This document shows positions 34,765 to 44,178 of a stretch of DNA of 64,000 nt, piece by piece. Under the pieces are notes generated by a model, which did not search any database, was not told the DNA's origin, and saw only the letters and a list, made by a program, of their open reading frames with translations. The DNA is taken from assembly GCA_964621785.1 (NCBI GenBank), contig CAZUPD010000001.1:124001-188000 (forward strand). Direction: 5' to 3'. This DNA is from JACKDW01 sp964621785. GTDB lineage: Bacteria; Myxococcota_A; Polyangia; Nannocystales; Nannocystaceae. The position numbers were made by a program, and so were the translations under genes. Position 1 is the stretch's first letter. The number at the start of each line of letters is the position of its first letter.

Positions 34765-35781
34765 TTAGTTGGTTTGCTGGGTGACTGTCATCAACAGGCC
34801 ACCCTCGAAGTCGTTTTGGTCGCTGTTGCAGTAGGGGATGGAACAGCCGACATCGTTGTGGTCCCAGGTAACCTTGCGCGGGTTGTTGAGACACACCGCC
34901 CCGTTCACGCCCCACTTGGCTTCGATTGCCCAGCCGTCTTGGCCTGCGACCGTGTCGTGGGTGTTGACGCCGATGTCGTCGGCGATATCAATGGGGGTGC
35001 CATTTACAGTGTGCACCGTTCCGTCGCCACAGTAGTCCCCGCGGACCATGCGTGTACAAGCTTTGTGGTAGTTTTTGAGACTTGTGCTGTTGTGGGTGCC
35101 CCAGCGGCGATAGCCCCATTCGACACATTTTGCCAGCGCGGCGCCGCGGCATGCCCAGGTAAACCCGTCCGGATCGTCGAGGTCCGCCCCGGTGTCAGGA
35201 TCCCAGACGCTGGTCAGGGCGATGGCTTCGACCGGATTCCCGGCTCCGTCCTCGCACATGGATTCCCAGACGTTGTCGGGTGTTTTGAAGTACTCGACCA
35301 TGTTGAAATAGACATCGGTCTGGGAGACGCTCTGGGTCACGTTGGTGATCCGAATCCGCTCGTCGGCTTGGTCGACCGAGTCGTTCTCGTCGGTGTCGAT
35401 CTCGAACTCAGCGTCTTCGAGGCCCGCCCCTTCAACATTTTCCTCGGTGACGGGGTTGTAGGCGACGACTTGCGAGTCGTTGGTATTGCGGTGAAACGAC
35501 TGCAAGAGGGTGCCGAGTAAATTGACACCATTGAGGCGTTTGCCATTGAGACGCTTACCGTTGAGTCGCTTGCCGTTGAGGCGCTTGCCGTTGAGCTCGC
35601 GTCCGTTGAGGACTTCGCCGTTGTCGTGAATCTTGCGGAAGGTGACCTCTTCGCGTTCGGCGAGTTCGGCCGCTTCTTCAGCGGTGAGAAGGCCCTCCGA
35701 TACGCGCGGGTCTTCGTCACAACCTGGGACGGCGATAAAGGAAAGTGTGAGTGCTACTATGAGAGTGCGGTGGATGTTCAT
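34765..35781 (-). CDS. ADYC-type lipoprotein with LNGKR repeats
   Basis: 338 residues from ATG 35781, preceded by GGAGG four to five bases upstream. Signal peptide MNIHRTLIVALTLSFIAVPGC (lipobox Cys21). Residues 57-87 form six copies of a pentapeptide pattern LNG-x-x, which may make a short solenoid. The C-terminal 200 residues have several cysteines and the motif VRGDYCGDG, close to the ADYC signature of a myxobacterial family; I assign it on that basis. The domain is thought to be extracytoplasmic, with unknown function. The longer upstream frame is not used. It ends with a good terminator. Confidence 0.75.
   Translation of the reverse strand: MNIHRTLIVALTLSFIAVPGCDEDPRVSEGLLTAEEAAELAEREEVTFRKIHDNGEVLNGRELNGKRLNGKRLNGKRLNGKRLNGVNLLGTLLQSFHRNTNDSQVVAYNPVTEENVEGAGLEDAEFEIDTDENDSVDQADERIRITNVTQSVSQTDVYFNMVEYFKTPDNVWESMCEDGAGNPVEAIALTSVWDPDTGADLDDPDGFTWACRGAALAKCVEWGYRRWGTHNSTSLKNYHKACTRMVRGDYCGDGTVHTVNGTPIDIADDIGVNTHDTVAGQDGWAIEAKWGVNGAVCLNNPRKVTWDHNDVGCSIPYCNSDQNDFEGGLLMTVTQQTN
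35531..35620 (-). repeat. 15-bp minisatellite in the ADYC gene
   Basis: Six tandem 15-bp units (35531-35545, 35546-35560, 35561-35575, 35576-35590, 35591-35605, 35606-35620) encode the LNG-x-x repeats. The middle four are most alike. The unit is five codons, so copy-number change keeps the frame. Confidence 0.85.
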
Positions 35782-35961
35782 GATGCCTCCGAATCTCCTC
35801 CCGAAGGAGGCGGTCTGCCAGTCAACGCTAATGTACCAGTGAACCACGAAAATTGTGAGGGGGGCCCGTGCAAATTCTTTGTAGTGGGGGAGTGCCTCCG
35901 CGACCACCACGGATCACCGAAGGCTCGGAAGAGTTTCGCCACCCGCTAGTTTTCGATGGTG

Positions 35962-38900
35962 TCACTGTGTGTCGGCCGAAACGAGTCGACCACAAACCCG
36001 GAGTCCGACGTTTGGGTCCTGGGAGTTCGGTGGCAGCGGAGCGCGATTTGTGGTCGTACACGAGATGCGATCGAACGAGAAAGAGCCTCCCCGTGCGTAC
36101 TCGCTTGCCTCGTCGGTCGATGCGACCCACTCAAACACGTTGCCACCCATATCGAGGGCACCGAACGGGCTCACGGAGTTTGGGTAGGAGCCGATTTCGT
36201 CGGGGCCCATGGATGCGGTGATTTTATTGTAGGTTTCGTCAAAGTTCAGGTCCTGTGGCGCGACCGATTCTCCGTGTGGATAGCTGCGTCCGTCGGCACC
36301 ACGGGCGGCCCGTTCCCACTCGAATTCGCTGCAGAGATGGGCACCCGGGACACGTCCCGTTTTCTCTAGCCATTGTATGTACGCCAATGCACTTTTGAGA
36401 GTCACATTGGTGACCGGGAGTTGTTCCCAGTCCTGCTCGATTCGCTGTTTGCGTGACGTGTAACGCAGTTGTTGTGATTGCTCGACATTGTATGTCGTAT
36501 CGCCAGCGCTCAAGCGGAGCTGCCAACGGGGTGGCTCCTCCGAGACTTGGACGAGGCCGGAATCAATCCCCTGTTCGGAGCCACCACCAGGAATATGAGG
36601 TTTCCGGAGTTCGGCCGGGAGTGTTTCGAGGAACGCGATCCACTCGGCATACGTTGTTTCGTATTTTGCTACGAGAAAGGCTTCCGTTTCAATCGCGTGG
36701 ATCGGGACCGTTTGATAGAAGAAATTCCAGAGTTTTCGATCGCTCGAACCGTAGAGTGTTCGACCCGCCGGAACGTAGATGAAGTTCGGAGGGATTTGCC
36801 CGTCGGTGGGAAGTTGTATCGCAAATGAAACCGGCTCGTTCCGGCGTATCAAAACCGGGGCGTAAACATCAGTAAATCCTTGTTTTGACAGGTTAATTCG
36901 GTAGCTTCCGGGCTCGAGTTTGAGCTCGGTGAGGGGGGTCGTACCGGTGAATTCCGTGGTGTGGAGCGCTAGTCGACCTGACTCATCAGGCATGTATTTT
37001 TCAATCGTATAGTCGACATTTTCCGGCGAGGTTGTGAGGGCGAGAAGTCCCGGGGCACGCCATTGTTTGTCGCGACTTCCATCGATGTCGTACAATTGCA
37101 TACGGGCAAGGAGTTCGCCGGTTTGTTCGGTTTGGTACATTTGCTCGGCGAGCACCGCTCGGGTATATAGTGTATCTGCAAGTAAAAAACGGGTCGGTTC
37201 GCTATCAGGATCCAGTGTGAGGGTGGCCTCGAGGTCCTGCGCTAAGTTTCGGAGGTCGCCCGTGAGCTTGGATTCGCGCTGTTCAACCTTCTTCCACAGG
37301 TTTTGGCCGCTGTCGTGTTCACCGGCGTCAAATGCATCGTAGGCCTGCTGACGCAACTCGTTCACTTCTGCCCCGAGCTGTCGTGCACGCTCGAGTTCTT
37401 GTTGACCCTCGGCAAGTTTCGCGCGAATGATATTTTGAGTGGCGCGGTAATTTCGGATCTGAACAAAAAGATATGTTCCAATGACCAGGACCGGAAGGGA
37501 GGCGATGGCGAGACGGCGGATCAACAAGGATCTGCGAATGTGGGCCTGGCTGCGGTCGAGGAAGTCCCGCTCGATTTGGCGGAGGTTTGTACGGTCGAGG
37601 GCCTGAGCGGCCGCGAGCTGCGTCGGGCTGTACAGCATGTCCCGCGGTCGCTCGCGACGGTCCCACTCGGCAGCGGTGGTTTCCAACTGGTGGCGTGCGG
37701 CTCGTTTTTCCTGCTCGGCCTCAAGCCAGCGCGTCAACGTACCCCAGCCGCGGATGAGGGCTTCGTGTGCAATCTCGAAGACCGGATCGGCTTCGGTTTC
37801 GCGGACGACGAGCAAACGGCCGCGGACAAGCCCCTCGAGCGCGGCCCTCATGTCGGCGTCTTCGCCCGTCAATTCGGTTTCCGTCAGGCTCGCCCGCGTA
37901 TTTTCGATGGTGACGAGTCGACTCAAGAGGCTGCGCGCGGCTTGGCGCTGGGCTGGCAACATGGCCGAAAGGACACCATCTGCATGACGGGCCAGAGCGC
38001 CTGTCACCCCACCGATGCGCTTGAGATCGCTGGAGCCGATTGGTTGAGCCGGGTCCGTGTGGATCTCCCAGAGCTCGGCGAGTGCGAATTGCAGCAGCGG
38101 CAAACTTCCTTCGCGACCGGCATCGATCAATTGATCGACGACCTGCGGTGCATAGGACACGCCTTGAGTGGCGGCCGGCCCGGTGATCGCTTCGCGCAGT
38201 GCATCGGCGGACAGCGGACGTAAGATATAGATCGCCCGCATCAATTCGTCGCCCAATGACGGGATCTGGGCGACCCGGGTTAAGAAGTCACCACGCACCG
38301 TAGCGATCGTCCGCATGCCTGGAATCCCGACCGCAAACTGGGCCAGCACAGCTCCGGCGAGCCTTGCCTCCTCGGGATCGGCGATCGTCACCATCTCCTC
38401 GAGTTGGTCGAGCAGCAGCAGTCGACCCTTGTTGCTGCCCAATTTTTTGCGCACAAACCATCCGACCGAATCGAGTTTGGTCTCGACCAACGAGCTGAGA
38501 CTGGCTTCGTGAAAGTCGAGGCTTTGCGCGAGCGCAGCGATCAGAGATTGCAGCGGCCGGCGACCTGGGATCAGGGTGATGGCTTCCCACTCGCGGTCGC
38601 GGTCGAGGGTGCCATCTAAAATCTCCGGTGCCACGCCTGCGCGGCACAACGACGATTTACCGACACCCGAATCGCCGGCGACGAGGACAAATGCTTCGGC
38701 CCGCAGACGGTCGACGAGTGTTCTGGTTTCGATCGTGCGGCCAAAAAACAGACTTCGGTGTTCCGCTTCGAACGCCCGCAGGCCGCGGTACGGATTGCCG
38801 GTAAACGCCGCTGTCTTGTGTTCGGTGTCGGAGATGGCCTCGAGAGCCGTGCGCAGGGCATCACCGGTGGCAAAACGTTGAGATGGCTCAAGAGACAGAC

Positions 38901-39237
38901 ACCGGTCGACGATCGCGGCGAACTCCTGATTGAGGTCGGGGACGAGGTTCGCCGTTGGCTCGACGCTGTGGTCTTCGGTCGCCGCCAGCAGTTCGTAGGG
39001 GGTCAGTGCGGCATAGGGAGGTGACCCGACGAGCAGGATTCGCATCAACACACCGATCGAATAGATGTCGGAGGTCCGCGACGCCGGCTTTCCCTGCCAC
39101 AGCTCCGGCGCCATGTAGTGCGGTGTTCCGACCAACGTCCCCGGGAGGGTTAGACGGTTTTTGGGTCGCTGCCACTCGTCCTGGAAACTGCTTTCCGACG
39201 CCTGCTCGGCGAAGGGGGGGCAATCGGTTCGAGGGTG
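35962..39237 (-). pseudogene. C-terminal part of a Ser/Thr kinase - P-loop - PEGA - FGE protein (frame 2)
   Basis: This frame is open from 39237 and needs no start of its own; it begins inside the kinase activation segment (LTLPGTLVGTPHYMAPELW), giving APE and the rest of the C-lobe. Then come a P-loop NTPase (GDSGVGKSSL; LLLLDQLEEMV, an nSTAND-like arrangement), a membrane helix (LAIASLPVLVIGTYLFV), a coiled region, a PEGA-like domain (LALHTTEFTGTTPLTELKLE) and a C-terminal FGE-sulfatase domain (AHLCSEFEWERAARGADG, GNVFEWVAS, RGGSFSF). It continues the N-terminal kinase part at 39150-39893 but in a different frame. Either a frameshift has broken the gene, or the C7 tract is slippery or misread. 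Dispersed palindrome at 37171-37180. Confidence 0.85.
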
Positions 39238-39893
39238 TCATCGGTCGTGTGTTCCAGGGTCGCCGGCGACGATTCTAAAAGGTTGAGGTTTGCTTCGGGC
39301 AACACCTGCAACAGATCTGACGAAGGTTTCGACTTGGGGCGTTGTTTGGCGAGCGTACCGGTGTCTTCGAGTGGGTCGAGCGAGGGCGTCGCCGCAGACG
39401 GTTCCAACTTGGCGAGGCCGAAGTCGAGGAGCTTCGCGGTCCCGTCCTCACACAAAAACGCATTGTCGAGTTTGATGTCTCGGTGCAAGACACCCTGGCG
39501 ATGGGCGGTTGCTAGTCCCCGGGCGAGGTCGGTGACGACGCTGAGGACTTCGGCGGGAGGCCGGGGAAGTTGCATCGCGCCGAGGCTCTCGCCGCGCAAA
39601 AATTCCGTAACCAAATAAGGATGGGTGCCAAGTTCGCCAATGCGGTAGATCGCCACGACGTTCGGGTGTTGAATCCGGGCGGCGGCACGTGCCTCGACCA
39701 GGAAGCGCTCGCGGGCGGCTTGGTCGTTGGCGTGGATGTTGGCAAACTTGATCGCTACGGGCCTGTCGAGTAGCCGGTCGTGGGCGAGGTACACCTGGCC
39801 CATCGAACCACTCCCCAAGCGGCGGACGAGTTTGTATTCGTCGAACTCCTCCGGTGGGTGCCACTCAAAGGTAGAAGCCCGGTCGGTCGCCAT
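39150..39893 (-). CDS. N-terminal part of the Ser/Thr kinase protein (frame 1)
   Basis: 247 codons. The kinase N-lobe shows LGSGSMGQVYLAHD, VAIKFAN, the catalytic loop HRDIKLDNAF and the DFG motif LLDFGLAKLEP. It then has an insert of about 60 residues in the activation segment and ends out of frame, a few codons after the C7 tract, without APE. The protein cannot be a complete kinase by itself. Frame 2 opens at 39237 and carries the missing part. One extra C in the tract (or a -1 slip) would join the two into a protein of about 1310 residues. Confidence 0.85.
   Translation of the reverse strand: MATDRASTFEWHPPEEFDEYKLVRRLGSGSMGQVYLAHDRLLDRPVAIKFANIHANDQAARERFLVEARAAARIQHPNVVAIYRIGELGTHPYLVTEFLRGESLGAMQLPRPPAEVLSVVTDLARGLATAHRQGVLHRDIKLDNAFLCEDGTAKLLDFGLAKLEPSAATPSLDPLEDTGTLAKQRPKSKPSSDLLQVLPEANLNLLESSPATLEHTTDDTLEPIAPPSPSRRRKAVSRTSGSDPKTV
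39214..39220 (-). other. C7 homopolymer at a kinase frameshift
   Basis: GGGGGGG on the plus strand, CCCCCCC in the gene sense. In frame 1 it is read GCC CCC CCT; in frame 2 CCC CCC TTC. Adding one C, or a -1 ribosomal slip on C-CCC-CCC, joins the two frames exactly where the activation loop continues. It could be a sequencing error, a phase-variation tract, a programmed slip site or a real mutation. Confidence 0.75.
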
Positions 39894-39928
39894 GGGTATG
39901 CGTTTGCAACCCTACCACGGTGCCGTCC

Positions 39929-40870
39929 TCATCTCGTCGATTCATGTGCGTGGAGCGGCGCTTCGCGGAGATGTTCGATATCGTCGAGGATTCCGCGGAC
40001 CATATGGTCGAGGTAGCGGACGCCCTTGTCCCGGGTGGCGAGGGTCGGATCCCCCCAGATACCGGAGCGGGACAAATGCCCTGGCCCGTCGGGTGAGCGC
40101 GACAGTCCCGGTTTGGTCTTTGGCTCGTCTTCGGCGACGGCGAGCGCCATGTTGACCGTTTGCGGTGCGATCACCAGCATCATCGAGGTCTCGATCTCGT
40201 CGGCATGGGTTCCGTTGCGCTGCTTTGAGATCTCAGCCTCGATCGGGCCCCCGAGTTTGAGGATGTCGGTAAACGTCAGTGCAATCCCCTCTTCAGCGAG
40301 AATCTTCGCGGACGCTTCGAGGGGTTTTTGCGTGGATACGCCGGTATTGAGCACATAGAACCGGCGAGGCCCGTAGTTGGCCAAGCTGCGGCAGACATCG
40401 ACGACCAGGTCGCGGGCTGTTTCGGCGCGTAGGCTGATTGAGCCCGGGTACTCCTTAAAAGCCGGGTAGTAGTGAAACCCGATCGTCGGCGCCACAACCA
40501 CTTCGGCGCGTTCGAGGACCTGTTGGGTGTAGTAGTCGGCGATCAGCCAGTCGTTGTTGAGTTGCAGGTGCGGCCCGTGTTCTTTCGAGGCGGCGCCGAG
40601 TGGAATCACGACGACGGTCTCGGGGGTCAGCACATCCTCCGCCTGTTGCCAGGTCAGGGTGTCGAGACGGATCCCCCGGAGGTTCGACGTTGTTGCTTGT
40701 GCAACGATTTGTTCCGGCTCGGAGGTTGTTGCTTGTGCAACGATTTGTTCCTGCTCGGGCGGGTCGTGGTTCATCGGTTGCTGGCATCCGAGTACAAACA
40801 GGAAACCGAGCAACAGACCGTACCGGGATGGGTTTCCGCGAACGGTCTGCGCGTTGGCATCTGTTTCCAC
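39929..40870 (-). CDS. Creatininase-family lipoprotein
   Basis: 313 residues from GTG 40870, two bases after the stop of the upstream gene. A signal of the lipoprotein type, YGLLLGFLFVLGC, ends at Cys29. The creatininase (amidohydrolase) motif PLGAASKEHGPHLQLNNDW (about residue 87) holds Glu, His and Asp metal ligands, with a further Glu/His cluster in GTHADEIETSMMLVI. Relatives hydrolyse amides such as creatinine or mycofactocin-type peptides; the substrate here is not known. A 36-bp tandem duplication encodes EQIVAQATTS twice near the N-terminus. The long upstream in-frame extension to 41317 lies antisense or out of frame over the next gene and is discarded. Confidence 0.82.
   Translation of the reverse strand: METDANAQTVRGNPSRYGLLLGFLFVLGCQQPMNHDPPEQEQIVAQATTSEPEQIVAQATTSNLRGIRLDTLTWQQAEDVLTPETVVVIPLGAASKEHGPHLQLNNDWLIADYYTQQVLERAEVVVAPTIGFHYYPAFKEYPGSISLRAETARDLVVDVCRSLANYGPRRFYVLNTGVSTQKPLEASAKILAEEGIALTFTDILKLGGPIEAEISKQRNGTHADEIETSMMLVIAPQTVNMALAVAEDEPKTKPGLSRSPDGPGHLSRSGIWGDPTLATRDKGVRYLDHMVRGILDDIEHLREAPLHAHESTR
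40689..40760. repeat. 36-bp tandem duplication
   Basis: Copies at 40689-40724 and 40725-40760, nearly identical. They give two copies of the decapeptide EQIVAQATTS in the creatininase-like lipoprotein, in the linker after the lipid anchor. Recent origin is likely because few differences separate the copies. Confidence 0.85.
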
Positions 40871-40872
40871 GA

Positions 40873-41328
40873 CTAGAGTTCGACGATGCTGTTGCGTCCG
40901 CGGAAGCGGTCGGAGCGGAACGGCGGCGTCGGCAGGCCAGCAGGGACCACGCCCCAGCCGGTGTACTCGCCCAAAACCGGGTCGGGCTCGAAGCCCTCTA
41001 GCCCCGTGAGCATGTCGATCAGGCTCGATTCGCGGACCCGCAACAACCGGGTCTTGGGCACCATGCCAATAAATTGCTCGCCTTTGGGGTGCTTGGCAGG
41101 GCCGACCACACGAAACGAACCGAGCACCTCCACGCCTTCCTCGAGCAAGTAATAGAGGTGAATCGTGTCCGAGAAATTGATGGTTCGGACGTGGGGAATG
41201 AACTGTGGATTCCCCTTGCGCTTGGCGTAGGCACTGCGGGCGACGAACCCAAAGTCTTCGACGAGATTGCGGGTCGCGGGAAGGTTCTCCTTCGTCGGAG
41301 ACATGCGGTACAGCCACTGTTTGGACAT
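40873..41328 (-). CDS. Unknown 151-residue soluble protein
   Basis: The start ATG 41328 (MSKQWLYRMSPTKEN) has AGGAG six to seven bases upstream. No signal peptide or membrane segment. Beta-rich and balanced, with motifs such as HLYYLLEEGVEVLGSFRVVG and PKTRLLRVRESSLI. The overall look of a small alternating beta/alpha protein with several basic residues recalls PUA/EVE-like domains, but the similarity is too weak to assign. The stop is two bases before the GTG of the creatininase-like lipoprotein gene, so the two are probably co-transcribed. Confidence 0.7.
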   Translation of the reverse strand: MSKQWLYRMSPTKENLPATRNLVEDFGFVARSAYAKRKGNPQFIPHVRTINFSDTIHLYYLLEEGVEVLGSFRVVGPAKHPKGEQFIGMVPKTRLLRVRESSLIDMLTGLEGFEPDPVLGEYTGWGVVPAGLPTPPFRSDRFRGRNSIVEL

Positions 41329-41557
41329 CAGCTACTCCTCACGGTCGCCGCGTGGGCGCCGGTGAGGTCAACAAACACGATCTTGAAAAGGTTTGCAAAT
41401 TGACGGGATGCACAGCGGGTCGACGAGCAAAATATGGGGGAATAACACGTGTTTAGCGGAAAGATGGCCCATGTGGTTGCATCTTTTTGTCGCCGGGGTG
41501 AAAGTCCGGCCCGCCATTTTATGGTGTTGCGGCCTATTTGTTTTTCGCCTCATTGCC

Positions 41558-42025
41558 TCACCGTCGCCGTGTTCGTGAAACCCGCGGGATCAGGGGCTTG
41601 GCGACGGTCAGCGGGATGAGTCGGAGTTTCCCATCCCGGTCGTATTCGGGGCGCACGAGGCCCACAGCCACGGAACCGAGGTAGGGGCCCGTCGACAGGG
41701 CGCGCTCGCCCTGCTTTGTCGTGCACATACAAGAAGTTACAAACAGGTGCTTGGGTTGCTCGCGGGCAAAGGTTGTGGCGATGATGTGCAGCGGACGTTC
41801 TGGTGTGGCTTGGGCCTCGCGCCAACGCACCAACACGGTTTGATGGCCGCCGTCTTCGGCCTCGACCTCTGCCCGCGGGCGTCTGCGCAGACGGTTGTAC
41901 AGCACGCGCGCACGGCCGTCGTCGGGATCGCGTGCGAGGAGGGCTGCGAGCATCGCTTCGGCCTTGTCGAGGTAACCCTGTTGAATATACACACGTGCCA
42001 GGGTTGGACTCATCAAGGCACTCAT
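41558..42025 (-). CDS. Unknown TPR-like protein coupled to ribF
   Basis: 155 residues. ATG 42025 overlaps the ribF stop (ATGA, 42022-42025) and is preceded by GGAGG five bases upstream, so it is clearly coupled to ribF. The N-terminal half (YIQQGYLDKAEAMLAALLAR) is one TPR-like repeat. The C-terminal half is beta-like and basic with no recognised family (LHIIATTFAREQPKHLF). No signal peptide. Function unknown; position suggests a link to flavin or translation functions only by proximity. A dispersed palindrome (TGCACATACA) lies at 41722-41731. Confidence 0.75.
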   Translation of the reverse strand: MSALMSPTLARVYIQQGYLDKAEAMLAALLARDPDDGRARVLYNRLRRRPRAEVEAEDGGHQTVLVRWREAQATPERPLHIIATTFAREQPKHLFVTSCMCTTKQGERALSTGPYLGSVAVGLVRPEYDRDGKLRLIPLTVAKPLIPRVSRTRRR

Positions 42026-43008
42026 GTCGCCTCCGGCTGCAGTGGCGCAGCCGCGATCCATCGCTGCGCCTCCGGTTGTAAGAGTTGGCTCGCGGTCGCA
42101 ACGTCGGCGGTGATTTGTTCGCGCAGGGCTTCGGGGCTGGAAAATCGCTGCTCGTCCCGCAGTCGGCGGACAAACGCGACTTCGAGGGTCGAGCGGTAGA
42201 GATCCTCGCCAAAATCCTGACCGATGGCGTGGACCTCGAGCGTCGGTTGGGAGCCGTCGCCAAACGTCGGGTTGACGCCGAGGTTGGCGACGGCCGGGAA
42301 GCTTCGAAAGCTCGTCTGGTCGCTGCTGACGATCGTCATAAAAACTGCATATACACCCATTTTGGGGATGACCAACCCCGGGGTGAGCTGGAGGTTGGCG
42401 GTGCGAAACCCGAGTTGTCGCCCGCGCTGATGCCCGCGTACGACCTCGCCGGCGACCGCAAAGTACCGCCCCAACATCTCCCGGGCGCGGTCCATGTGCC
42501 CGCGTTTGACAGCTTCGCGGATCTGGCTGCTCCCGAGTTTGCACGCACCGCCGGGCAACTGAACCTGCTCGGGGATACAGACCTGAATCCCCACAGGGGT
42601 GAGGAGCTGGCGCAGCTGTGGCAAGCCCCCGGCACGTCCGGCGCCAAAGCGAAAGTCCGGACCGACGACGACGGTCGATGGCTGCAATCCGCGGATCAAA
42701 AATTGGTCGACAAATTCGGCGGGTGAGAGGGCGGCGACGGCTCGGCTAAACGGCAGTAGGACGAGGGTGTCGAGGGCAATTTGTGTGCATACACGGATTC
42801 GCTGGTCGGGCGATTGCAGCATCTCGGGGGCACGGCTCGGCGCGAGGACCTGTGCCGGGTGGGGCTCAAACGTGACGAGGGCGACATGGCGCGCCTGGGC
42901 GGCGGCACAGCGCATCAACGCACGGTGGCCGAGGTGCAACCCATCAAACGCACCGATACAAGCGGCGGTATCCGGGGGCAGAGCACTGGCGCGGCGGAGG
43001 ATCTTCAT
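42022..43008 (-). CDS. ribF: Bifunctional riboflavin kinase/FMN adenylyltransferase
   Basis: 328 residues from ATG 43008 (MKILRRASALPPDTAACIG). Turns riboflavin into FMN and FAD. The nucleotidyltransferase domain shows IGAFDGLHLGHRAL (about residues 18-31), and FDGLHLGH is the nucleotide-binding HxGH-type signature; VGPDFRFGAGRAGG follows. The C-terminal riboflavin kinase domain starts near residue 180 (GEVVRGHQRGRQLGFRTANL) and has GVNPTFGDG. Earlier starts in frame (to 43221) are not supported. A 4-bp overlap couples it to the next gene. Dispersed palindrome TGCATATACA at 42346-42355. Confidence 0.93.
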   Translation of the reverse strand: MKILRRASALPPDTAACIGAFDGLHLGHRALMRCAAAQARHVALVTFEPHPAQVLAPSRAPEMLQSPDQRIRVCTQIALDTLVLLPFSRAVAALSPAEFVDQFLIRGLQPSTVVVGPDFRFGAGRAGGLPQLRQLLTPVGIQVCIPEQVQLPGGACKLGSSQIREAVKRGHMDRAREMLGRYFAVAGEVVRGHQRGRQLGFRTANLQLTPGLVIPKMGVYAVFMTIVSSDQTSFRSFPAVANLGVNPTFGDGSQPTLEVHAIGQDFGEDLYRSTLEVAFVRRLRDEQRFSSPEALREQITADVATASQLLQPEAQRWIAAAPLQPEAT

Positions 43009-43114
43009 CGGTAGTCGCGGGCGGACGGTATCAGCCCCTGCCGCGAGCAGCCCGTGGTTTTTCTCGCGTGCCGCAGCCAGAACATCCGGGACCGATCGGT
43101 GCATCCACACGGCA

Positions 43115-43690
43115 CTATCGAGCTGTTGCACCACACAGGTCGTCGAGTGCATCCCGCCAGGCTTGGTTGTAAATCCCCTCAAATGCCTCGAGCGCACCTG
43201 TGTGTGCCAACTCGCGGGCACGGGCTTCCTCCGGGGAAGTCGGGTTGTACGGCGCTTGTCGCCGGAGCTCCTGGTAGACCATTCGCGTGCAAAACGTCAG
43301 GCCCTTATCTGGGTCGCAAAGGTTTGGATCGTCGCTGGCGAGGTCGGTGAGCGTCGCCTCATCGGCAACAGCCCGCCCGGCGCGTTTGAGCGAGTAGGAG
43401 AGAAACACGCGAAAACCCTGATCCTCGAATGTGTGGGTGGCCGGCAGGCGAAACATTCGGATCATCAGATCGAGCAGATCCTGGCCGCGCAACCCGCCCG
43501 GCAGCGCCTGCACGCGCACGCGATCGGGGTGGCGATTGCTCGCCACGGTGACGTCGATCGTCGCCTCGTCGGCGAGCAACGTATCGGCGTAAAAGCGGAT
43601 AAACGTGGTCTCGATCCAGCGTTTGGTGACGGCAGGCCCAATCACAAGCTGGGGGGTCGCGGCGGTCTCGGCGGCTCGGGGGTCGGACAC
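43115..43690 (-). CDS. Unknown 191-residue protein
   Basis: Starts MSDPRAAETAATPQLVIGPA. Soluble, helical and rich in Arg, Asp and Leu, with no signal peptide or membrane segment. I recognise no family. Noted segments are FIRFYADTLLADEATIDVTV, RVFLSYSLKRAGRAVAD and CTRMVYQELRRQAPYNPTS. The start has no strong ribosome-binding site. It lies 106 bp upstream of ribF on the same strand, and 62 bp from a divergent small lipoprotein gene. Confidence 0.6.
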   Translation of the reverse strand: MSDPRAAETAATPQLVIGPAVTKRWIETTFIRFYADTLLADEATIDVTVASNRHPDRVRVQALPGGLRGQDLLDLMIRMFRLPATHTFEDQGFRVFLSYSLKRAGRAVADEATLTDLASDDPNLCDPDKGLTFCTRMVYQELRRQAPYNPTSPEEARARELAHTGALEAFEGIYNQAWRDALDDLCGATAR

Positions 43691-43752
43691 GTGGCGCGCA
43701 CAGTATCACGGACCCGCCTGGGCAAACTTCGTGGGATAGTAGAGAAGATCCG

Positions 43753-44154
43753 ATGAACATCCCGTCCACGAAGACCCGAAGATTCTATGCCCTCGCCGGA
43801 TGTTGCCTGTGGTTTGGACTCGCCAGCGCCTGCGGTGAGAACAAGCGCGAACTCTACATGCAGGGGATGAAGGTCGAAGGCGAGGCCGAGCGCGGGGTGT
43901 GCAAGTTGATCTACGACAGCGACGCGCAGGCCCATGTCCTCGACGGCGACCAGGTGCTGTCGTGTCTGCGACAAACCGACGAGGCGCTCGCGCTGTACGA
44001 GCGAGCCGCAGCGCTCGGCCTTGCGGACCTCGACTTTGTACGTACCCACGAAAAGGCCGTGGCGCGCAAGAAGAACCTCGAGATGATTCTCAAAAATGTG
44101 CGTGAGATGGAAATGCCCGAGTACGAGCCGCCCAAACTCCCGGCGGATGGGTAG
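43753..44154 (+). CDS. Small lipoprotein with TPR-like region
   Basis: 133 residues. The signal peptide MNIPSTKTRRFYALAGCCLW ends in LASAC (lipobox, about residue 27). The mature part contains one or two TPR-like helices (DEALALYERAAALGL) and a charged C-terminal end rich in Glu, Met and Lys. Function unknown. It faces the gene at 44179 (convergent, 24 bp). The short gap contains TGCGGATACA (44168-44177), a one-mismatch copy of the dispersed word. Confidence 0.72.
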   Translation: MNIPSTKTRRFYALAGCCLWFGLASACGENKRELYMQGMKVEGEAERGVCKLIYDSDAQAHVLDGDQVLSCLRQTDEALALYERAAALGLADLDFVRTHEKAVARKKNLEMILKNVREMEMPEYEPPKLPADG

Positions 44155-44178
44155 CGTCGCAATTCATTGCGGATACAA

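Noticed and set aside
40871..41317. In-frame extension upstream of the creatininase-like gene
   Set aside because: It overlaps another real gene and lacks a signal peptide; the lipoprotein start at 40870 explains the protein.
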